NCBI GenBank assembly: GCA_020438595.1
Contig: JAGQUI010000096.1
Coordinates: forward strand, 1 to 8,595
DNA: 8,595 bases
Reading direction: 5' to 3'
Origin: Propionibacteriaceae bacterium
GTDB lineage: Bacteria > Actinomycetota > Actinomycetes > Propionibacteriales > Propionibacteriaceae
Made by a program: the position numbers and the translations under genes. The notes under the pieces were generated by a model. That model worked only from the letters and a program-made list of their open reading frames with translations. It was not told the origin of the DNA and searched no databases. Below, in pieces: positions 1 through 5,153 of the stretch (position 1 is the first letter of the stretch; each line of letters opens with the position of its first letter).

Positions 1-39
1 GTCCGCGATCGACCAGCGTGAACCGGCCCTGAAATGGCA

Positions 40-74
40 CCAGGGGGCCGCTGGATATCCGAGCGGCCCCCTGG
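40..74. terminator. Strong GC hairpin, likely bidirectional terminator
   Basis: Bases 40-52 (CCAGGGGGCCGCT) are the exact reverse complement of 62-74, giving a 13-bp perfect stem around a 9-nt loop that contains the palindrome GGATATCC. No T-tract follows on either side, which is common for terminators of high-GC actinobacteria. It probably ends a gene lying left of the window: one plus-strand frame stops at 30-32 (TGA) and another at 19-21, just before the hairpin. Which of these is the real gene end cannot be decided from so little sequence. Confidence 0.65.
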
Positions 75-275
75 GCGAACTTGATGACGGGATCGGGCCG
101 CCACCCCCCAGATGAGTACGCACTCAGGATACTGGATTCCAACGATTCAATCGACGGCGTGAGCGCGTCGTTGCCGAATTGTTAGAAAAGGTGCACAGGA
201 ACCTGAGGAAACCCGGCAACAGTGCGGCCCTTCGGGGCAACACCCCGGGCAACACCGCCTCGCGAGGCTGATCCC
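75..275. other. Intergenic leader of the sigma-like gene
   Basis: No gene is seen here. The stretch is less GC-rich than its surroundings around 121-210, which fits a promoter region, but I could not pick a convincing -35/-10 pair. A near-palindrome GAGTACGCACTC lies at 114-125. A short possible hairpin (GGGG 234-237 with CCCC 243-246) lies in the presumed leader, next to two copies of GGGCAACAC-like sequence. GAGG at 264-267 is the ribosome site for the start at 276. Confidence 0.4.
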
Positions 276-917
276 ATGGACGCGCGGCGGGCGCTGGTGG
301 CGCTGAACGAGGAGTGGCGGAGCCTGGCCCGGACGGGGGCGCCGGGCTGGGGGCACCGCGAGCCCGCGCTCGCCGCCGCGTCCGACCTGGCCAGCGTGCT
401 CGCGCTGATCCGCGAGCGACCCGACCCGGTGCTCGCCGCGCTGCTGCGGCTCGGCGCCTCGGGCGACGAACTCGCGTACCGCGTCGTGCTGCAGACCATG
501 CTGGGCAAGCTCGTCCTGTTGTGCGCCGGCCGGGTCGAACTCCTGCCGGAGGCGATCTCGGAGCTGTGGCTGGCCATCGTCGAGTACCCGCTCGCCCGCA
601 GGCCGCGGGCCATCGCCGCCAACCTCGCCTGGACGGTGCGTGGCCGGCTGCCGCGCGCCGAGCCCGTCCGGCCGGTGCCTGAGCTCGACCCGGTCGCCCC
701 CCAGCCGGAACCGGACGCGTCCGGCACCCTCGGCGAGGCCCGGCGGCTCGGGCTGATCGATGAGCCCACCCACCGCACGCTCTGGACGGTGTACGTCGCC
801 GGACTGACCAGCGCCCAGGCCGCCGCCCGGCTGGGCACCACGCCGGAACTGGTGCGCTGGCGCTGCTCGCGGGCACTGCGCCGGCTCGCCAGCCACGCCG
901 AACTCCTCGCCGCATGA
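276..917 (+). CDS. Sigma-70-like protein with C-terminal region-4-type HTH
   Basis: A 213-aa protein, probably a cytoplasmic transcription regulator. The C-terminus, residues 177-205, has a helix-turn-helix like sigma-70 region 4 (LTSAQAAARLG, then TPELVRWRCSRALRRL). Residues 64-125 form a helical block ending in YPLARRPRAIAANLAW, loosely reminiscent of sigma region 2. A proline-rich linker (about 129-147) joins the two parts. I chose ATG 276 because GAGG at 264-267 lies 8 nt upstream; an in-frame ATG at 222 would add 18 low-complexity residues and has no ribosome site. It is shorter than housekeeping sigma factors and lacks an obvious region 1 or 3, so it may be an ECF-like sigma factor or only a sigma-related DNA-binding protein. 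No anti-sigma gene is adjacent. The promoter it might recognise cannot be read from the sequence. Other actinobacteria appear to hold similar proteins, but I am recalling the style rather than a named member. Confidence 0.75.
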   Translation: MDARRALVALNEEWRSLARTGAPGWGHREPALAAASDLASVLALIRERPDPVLAALLRLGASGDELAYRVVLQTMLGKLVLLCAGRVELLPEAISELWLAIVEYPLARRPRAIAANLAWTVRGRLPRAEPVRPVPELDPVAPQPEPDASGTLGEARRLGLIDEPTHRTLWTVYVAGLTSAQAAARLGTTPELVRWRCSRALRRLASHAELLAA

Positions 918-942
918 GCGGCGGCCGCCCCGCGGGAGGCGG

Positions 943-948
943 TAGCGT
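943..948 (+). promoter_or_regulatory. Possible -10 box for a leaderless reductase transcript
   Basis: TAGCGT fits the actinobacterial TANNNT -10 pattern and ends 6 nt before the ATG at 955, the distance expected when transcription starts at the start codon itself. The only purine-rich candidate ribosome site, GGGAGG at 934-939, is 15 nt from the ATG, too far for normal use. No good -35 hexamer is seen in the GC-rich sequence upstream, so this remains tentative. Confidence 0.35.
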
Positions 949-954
949 GCCGCC

Positions 955-1722
955 ATGCCCACAGCGCTCATCACCGGTGCCACCGCCGGCATCGGGGCCG
1001 CCTTCGCCCGCGCGCTCGCCGCCCGCGGCGACGACCTCGTCCTGGTCGCCCGTGACACCGACCGGCTCGCCGAGGCCGCGGCCCGGCTCAGCGAGGAACA
1101 CGGCGTCGCAGTGGAGACGATCCGGGCCGACCTGTCTGTCCACGACGACGTCCTCACGGTCGCGAACCGGCTCGAGGACGCGGACCGGCCGGTCGACCTG
1201 CTGGTGAACAACGCCGGTTTCGGCATGCACCACAAGCTGCTCGACCCCGACGTCGACCGCCACGAGTACGCCATCCAGGTGATGTGCGTGGCCGTGCTGG
1301 TCCTGGGCGGGGCGGCCGGTCGCGCCATGCGGGCCCGCGGCCACGGCCGGATCATCAACCTCGCCTCGCTGGCGGCCTGGCTGACCAACGGCAACTACTC
1401 CGCGGTGAAGTCGTGGGTGCGGGTGTACTCCGAGGGCCTCGCCAACGAACTGCACGGCAGCGGGGTCACGGTGACCGCGCTGTGCCCGGGCTGGGTGCGC
1501 ACCGAGTTCCACGAGCGCGCGGGCATTCGCACCTCGGCGATCCCCGACTGGGTGTGGGTGGACGCCGACCGCTGCGTCGCCGAGGCCCTCGACGACGCGG
1601 GGAAGGGGCGGGTCGTCTCGATACCCACCCGGCGCTGGAAGGTGGCCCGGTTCGTGGCCGACCTGGTGCCGCGCAGTGCCGTGCGCTGGGCGTCCCGGCT
1701 GCTCAGCGCGAGCCGCGACTGA
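955..1722 (+). CDS. SDR family NAD(P)-dependent oxidoreductase
   Basis: A 255-aa classical short-chain dehydrogenase/reductase, full length for the family, cytosolic or membrane-peripheral. It should use NAD(P)(H) to interconvert a carbonyl and an alcohol; the substrate is unknown. Visible motifs are the Rossmann glycine motif TGATAGIG (residues 7-14), Arg33 just after the second strand (favouring NADP), Asp59, NNAG (85-88), catalytic Ser138, YSAVK with Tyr148 and Lys152, and CPGWVRT (177-183). The Ser-Tyr spacing of 10 is three shorter than in most SDRs but matches a DltE-like actinobacterial subgroup. The fourth tetrad residue, usually Asn in a VNV context, aligns with Met110 (QVMCVA). The last 30 residues form a basic amphipathic helix (RWKVARFVADLVPRSAVRWA) that could touch a membrane or mediate oligomerisation. 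The gene starts 37 bases after the sigma-like gene. A downstream acyltransferase hints at lipid metabolism, by inference only. Confidence 0.9.
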   Translation: MPTALITGATAGIGAAFARALAARGDDLVLVARDTDRLAEAAARLSEEHGVAVETIRADLSVHDDVLTVANRLEDADRPVDLLVNNAGFGMHHKLLDPDVDRHEYAIQVMCVAVLVLGGAAGRAMRARGHGRIINLASLAAWLTNGNYSAVKSWVRVYSEGLANELHGSGVTVTALCPGWVRTEFHERAGIRTSAIPDWVWVDADRCVAEALDDAGKGRVVSIPTRRWKVARFVADLVPRSAVRWASRLLSASRD

Positions 1723-1730
1723 GTCCGGGA

Positions 1731-1810
1731 GCCGCCGTTCCGCGTCGGACGCGGCCGTTCCGCGTCGGGCGCCGCCGTCCCGCACCGCGAGCCTCCGCCC
1801 GCGTCGAGGC
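1731..1810. repeat. Degenerate 20-bp tandem repeats
   Basis: Four units lie directly after the reductase stop: 1731-1750, 1751-1770, 1771-1790 and 1791-1810. Units 1 and 2 differ at only two of 20 positions (core CCGTTCCGCGTCGG); units 3 and 4 are more diverged. The core CCGCGTCG recurs at 1740, 1760, (as CCGCACCG) 1780 and 1799. A second weak 20-bp spacing, of GGGCGCTCGACCG-like sequence, follows at 1825 and 1845. Function unknown; they may arise by slippage. Confidence 0.6.
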
Positions 1811-1899
1811 CACCGTCCGGACAAGGGCGCTCGACCGCGAACAGGGGCTCTCGACGGGCCTGAATCCCCGACGGGTATCGGGACCACCGACGGGGAGGG

Positions 1900-1929
1900 G
1901 TGACCACTCGCCGCTGGTTGCGCCACAAT
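1900..1929 (+). promoter_or_regulatory. Candidate promoter of the acyltransferase gene
   Basis: GTGACC (1900-1905) resembles a TTGACC-type -35 box and CACAAT (1924-1929) a -10 box, separated by 18 bases. Transcription would start near 1936, leaving a leader of about 20 nt that contains the ribosome site. The match is moderate and is based on pattern only. Confidence 0.35.
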
Positions 1930-1944
1930 GGCGGAATCCATACC

Positions 1945-1951
1945 GAGAGGA
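1945..1951 (+). promoter_or_regulatory. Ribosome binding site fixing the GTG 1957 start
   Basis: GAGAGGA ends 5 bases before GTG 1957. The alternative upstream GTG at 1900 would overlap the candidate promoter and add 19 residues (TTRRWLRHNGG...) unlike PlsC N-termini, so 1957 is preferred. Confidence 0.55.
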
Positions 1952-1956
1952 ATCGG

Positions 1957-2949
1957 GTGAGCGAACCGAAGCTGAACAGGTACACCTCGGCGGCACCGGG
2001 CACCGCGCGGTTCGTCGCGCAGCACCTGGTCATGAAGCCGTACATCTGGTCGGCGCTGTCCGTGCACGAGCACGGCGTTCGCAACCTGGCCGACCTGAAG
2101 CCGCCCTTCGTCGTGATCGCCAACCACTCCAGCCACCTCGACGCGCCCCTGATCTACGGTGCGCTGCCGCGCCGGCTCTCCCGGAACCTCGCCGCGGCCA
2201 CGGCCGGCGACTACTTCTTCAACAACTGGTACAAGGCGCTGCCGACGCAGCTGTTCTTCAACTCGTTCCCCGTGCAGCGGCAGGGCCAGGCCAACCGCAC
2301 CGGGCACCGCGGACTGGCCGCCCGGCTCGTGAACGACGGCGTGCCGATCCTGATCTTCCCGGAGGGCACCCGGTCGCGAACCGGCGCGATGGCGAACTTC
2401 ACCCCGGGCGCCGCCGCCCTGAGCATCTCCCGCAACGTGCCCGTGCTGCCGATCGCGCTGGTCGGTGCCTACGCCGCCATGCCGTACGGCGCGAACGTGC
2501 CGGTGCCGGGTCGTCCGCACGTCCACGTGGTGTTCGGACGCCCGCTGCGCGCCGCCCCCGGTGAGATCGCCCACCAGTTCTCCGAGCGCCTGCACCGCTA
2601 CGTCGTCGAGATGCACGACACGACCGCCCGCGCCTACGGAATGCCCACGCAGGCAGACTTCGCCCGCGCGGTCGCCCTGCGTGCCGCGGCGGCCCAGGCC
2701 GAGCGCGCCGCCGCCGCCCTGCAGGCAGAGAAGGTCACCGGCGTCACCGCGCTGGCACCGCCCGAGGCGGACCCGGAGCCGGCCGGGCCTCGGGAGCAGG
2801 TCGTCGTCCAGCCACTGGCCCCGCCGGACCCGGTGCCTCCGCTGGATCCGCCGGACGCGGCCGCCGTCCTCCCGCTCGAGCCCCCGGACCCGGTCGCGGT
2901 CGTGCCGCTGGAACCGCCGGAGCCCATCGAGTCCGAGAGCCCCGCCTGA
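1957..2949 (+). CDS. PlsC-type 1-acylglycerol-3-phosphate acyltransferase-like
   Basis: A 330-aa lysophospholipid acyltransferase family protein, likely at the cytoplasmic face of the membrane, transferring an acyl chain from acyl-CoA or acyl-ACP to a glycerophosphate-type acceptor. Motif I, NHSSHLD, gives catalytic His57 and Asp62; the FPVQRQG segment (104-110) suits motif II; FPEGTRS (134-140) is motif III, which binds the acceptor phosphate; PVLPIAL (162-168) suits motif IV. The catalytic domain ends near residue 225. It is followed by an Ala-rich helix (about 235-260, likely coiled) and a proline-rich acidic tail (266-330) with repeats PLAPPDPV, PLEPPDPV and PLEPPEPI. The tail is not part of the usual enzyme, which ends near 250 residues. 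The exact acceptor is uncertain: related family members make phosphatidic acid, acylate phosphatidylinositol mannosides or act in other lipid pathways. Its gene converges on the transporter operon to the right, so it is not part of that transcript. Confidence 0.85.
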   Translation: MSEPKLNRYTSAAPGTARFVAQHLVMKPYIWSALSVHEHGVRNLADLKPPFVVIANHSSHLDAPLIYGALPRRLSRNLAAATAGDYFFNNWYKALPTQLFFNSFPVQRQGQANRTGHRGLAARLVNDGVPILIFPEGTRSRTGAMANFTPGAAALSISRNVPVLPIALVGAYAAMPYGANVPVPGRPHVHVVFGRPLRAAPGEIAHQFSERLHRYVVEMHDTTARAYGMPTQADFARAVALRAAAAQAERAAAALQAEKVTGVTALAPPEADPEPAGPREQVVVQPLAPPDPVPPLDPPDAAAVLPLEPPDPVAVVPLEPPEPIESESPA

Positions 2950-2969
2950 CGCCACCGTCCTCGACCTCG

Positions 2970-2996
2970 CGCGACGCGGTGCCGCGTAGCGTCGCG
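2970..2996. terminator. Hairpin between convergent genes
   Basis: CGCGACGC (2970-2977) pairs exactly with GCGTCGCG (2989-2996) across an 11-nt centre; an alternative inner pairing ACGCGG/CCGCGT (2974-2987) leaves only a 2-nt loop. It sits between the stops of the acyltransferase (2949) and the YhgE gene (3024), so it can end both transcripts. There is no T-tract. A smaller stem CCGGC/GCCGG at 3019-3031 overlaps the YhgE stop codon. Confidence 0.5.
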
Positions 2997-3023
2997 GCCC
3001 TGGCGTGGCGTCGCCGTCCCGGC

Positions 3024-5153
3024 TCAGCCGGCGGCGAGCACCGCGGCCAGGCTCGTCGTACGCCGCCGGGCGACCGCGACCGCACTCGCGACGAGGGCGA
3101 GCAGCAGCCAGCCGACCAGCACGAACAGGGAGACGGCCGCTCCGCTCGACTCGGTGACGACCGCGCGGATCGCGTCCAGCGCCGGCGTCAACGGAGAGAA
3201 GGGACGCAGCGCCGCGAACAGCGCGGGCGCGGCCCCCACCAGCGCGGACGCCGCGGTCAGTACGGCGAACAGCACCGAGATGAGCCGGCCGAGGCCGCCC
3301 AGCCAGGCCACCAGCGCGTGGTTGATCACCACGAACGTGGCGCCGGCCAGCAGCAGCACGCCGGTCACGGCCAGCCACTTCTGCGGCGAGAGGTCCAGGC
3401 CGAACTGCGCGAGCCCGGCGACCACCAGCGCCTGCACACCCACCACGACCAGGCCGGGCAGCAGCGAGCGTCCGATCAGCACCGCGGTCGGATCGGCGGA
3501 GTTCAGCAGGCCGGCCGGGATCGCCTTCACCACCGAGTAGGTGGCCAGGGCCCCGAGCCACAGCGCGAGCACCAGCACCAGGCTGATCCAGCCCACGTTC
3601 GGGTCGGCGAGGCCGGAGAGCGTGGACGTGTCCACCGGCGCGGCGACCGCCGTGGACAGGTTCTCCCTGTCGGACTTGGTGTAGTGCGGCAGCTGGTCCT
3701 TGCCGTCCGCGATCCCGTCCGCCATCTCACGCATGCCGTCGGCGAGGTCCTGGCTGCCGGACGATGCGGTGTACAGCCCTGCGCTGAGCTCGTCGGTGCC
3801 CGCGGCGAGCTGGCTCGCACCGTCCGCGGACTTCGCGATGCCGTTCACCAGCGCCGGCATGCCGTCGGCCAGCTCGTCGGTGCCCGCGGCGAGCTTGTTG
3901 CCGCCCTTGATCAGCTTCTTCAACTGCTTGGTGGTGGACTTCACGTCCGGCAGCGAGCTCGAGACCTGGCTGGACAGCTGGGACAGGCCCCCCGCGACGG
4001 CTGCCGAGCCGCTGAGCAGGCTCTGCCCCGTGTTCGGGTCGCTCTGGTCGAGACCGTCGGCGGCGCCGTTGAGCGCCTGCTGGGTCGCGGTCATCGAGGC
4101 GATGCAGACCTGTGCGCCCGTGACCAGTTCCGCGGGCGTGTTGCCGGTGTCGACGGTGGGGCACACCTGGCCAACCGTGCCGCGCAGCGCGGCCTCGCTC
4201 ACCGCGCCTTGGCTGTACCCGGCCAGCGCCTGGGTCACGGCCGTCGCGCCCTGGCCGGCCTGGGCGGCGCCGGTCTGCAGCCCCTGCTGGTAGGTGGACA
4301 ACCCGGACGCGATGCCGGTCGCGCCCTGGCTCAGTTGCGCCAGGCCGTCGGCGAGCTGCACCTGCTGGGGCAGCGATTCGATGGTCTGCTGCGCGAGCTG
4401 GTTGGCGCCGTCCACGTAGTCGCCGACGCCGTTGGAGAGCTTGCGCACGTCGGACGGCAGGGATGAGGTCTGGTTGGCCATCGTGTTGAGCCCGGTGGCG
4501 AGCTGCAGCTGTCCGGTGTACAGCTGCTGCGAGCCGTCCGCCGCGTCGGAGATGCCGTTGGCGAGCTTCTGCGTGCCGTCGGCGAGCTGGTCGGCACCGT
4601 CGGCCATGGTCACGAACTGCTTGCCCATGTCGTTGAAGCCGATGTAGATCTGCGTCAGGTACGCCTCGGTGAGCGTCGAGTTCAGCATGGACGCGGCCTC
4701 GCTCGCGACCAGGCGGCCGAGCGTGGCGTCCGCGACCCCTGCGACCGGGGACGTGTACACCTGGATCGTCGCCTGCTCGGCGACCGCGCCGTCGTTCTCG
4801 GAGAACGAGGTGGCGGCGGCGGAGAAGTTCTCCGGGATCACCACCATCGCCGCGTACTCCCCGGTGGCCAGGCCGGCCCGGGCGTTCTCCTCGGTCTGCA
4901 GCACCCAGTTGAGGTTCTCGGTGCGGTCGGAGTCGACCAGGTTGGCGGTGAGCTGCCGGCCGAGCGGGGTGTACTGGCCGTCGATCGTGACCGGCTCGTC
5001 GAGGTTGACGATCGCCGCCTGCACGGTGTTCAGGCGGGTGTCGGAGTTCACGCCGGCCAGCAGGAAGCCGCCGGCCACCAGGATCGGCACCAGCACCAGC
5101 CCGATCAGGGTGTACCAGCGGGCCGGCGCCGAGTTCACCTTTTCGACGTTCAT
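3024..5153 (-). CDS. YhgE/Pip family membrane protein, export partner
   Basis: A 709-aa integral membrane protein of the family that includes lactococcal Pip, Bacillus YueB (SPP1 phage receptor) and EsaA of type VII secretion. One N-terminal membrane helix (about 13-34) is followed by a large outside domain. From about 183 to 485 run LADG/LAxG heptads (x-x-x-Leu-x-x-Gly), for example ADGADQLADGTQKLANG, expected to form a long helical stalk. A non-repeat loop holds Cys331 and Cys350, which could form a disulfide. The C-terminal part has about five membrane helices (about 521-545, 563-585, 592-612, 620-645, 672-697), related to ABC-2 permeases by family knowledge. ATG 5153 has AAGGAG at 5161-5166, 7 bases upstream, and overlaps the MMPL stop as ATGA, so translation is coupled. 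The likely role is a partner or scaffold of the MMPL exporter across the cell wall; the substrate is unknown. Confidence 0.88.
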   Translation of the reverse strand: MNVEKVNSAPARWYTLIGLVLVPILVAGGFLLAGVNSDTRLNTVQAAIVNLDEPVTIDGQYTPLGRQLTANLVDSDRTENLNWVLQTEENARAGLATGEYAAMVVIPENFSAAATSFSENDGAVAEQATIQVYTSPVAGVADATLGRLVASEAASMLNSTLTEAYLTQIYIGFNDMGKQFVTMADGADQLADGTQKLANGISDAADGSQQLYTGQLQLATGLNTMANQTSSLPSDVRKLSNGVGDYVDGANQLAQQTIESLPQQVQLADGLAQLSQGATGIASGLSTYQQGLQTGAAQAGQGATAVTQALAGYSQGAVSEAALRGTVGQVCPTVDTGNTPAELVTGAQVCIASMTATQQALNGAADGLDQSDPNTGQSLLSGSAAVAGGLSQLSSQVSSSLPDVKSTTKQLKKLIKGGNKLAAGTDELADGMPALVNGIAKSADGASQLAAGTDELSAGLYTASSGSQDLADGMREMADGIADGKDQLPHYTKSDRENLSTAVAAPVDTSTLSGLADPNVGWISLVLVLALWLGALATYSVVKAIPAGLLNSADPTAVLIGRSLLPGLVVVGVQALVVAGLAQFGLDLSPQKWLAVTGVLLLAGATFVVINHALVAWLGGLGRLISVLFAVLTAASALVGAAPALFAALRPFSPLTPALDAIRAVVTESSGAAVSLFVLVGWLLLALVASAVAVARRRTTSLAAVLAAG

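Noticed and set aside
114..125. GAGTACGCACTC as a regulator operator
   Set aside because: The palindrome is imperfect and single, with no promoter boxes clearly tied to it.
124..3561. Very long minus-strand open frame (1145 codons)
   Set aside because: It is antisense to the sigma-like, reductase and acyltransferase genes, is rich in Arg/Gly/Ala/Pro, and has no domain or ribosome site. Such frames arise opposite GC-rich coding DNA.
2979..4466. Plus-strand open frame opposite the YhgE gene
   Set aside because: Gln/Arg/Gly/His-rich shadow of the real minus-strand gene, with no recognisable family or start signal.
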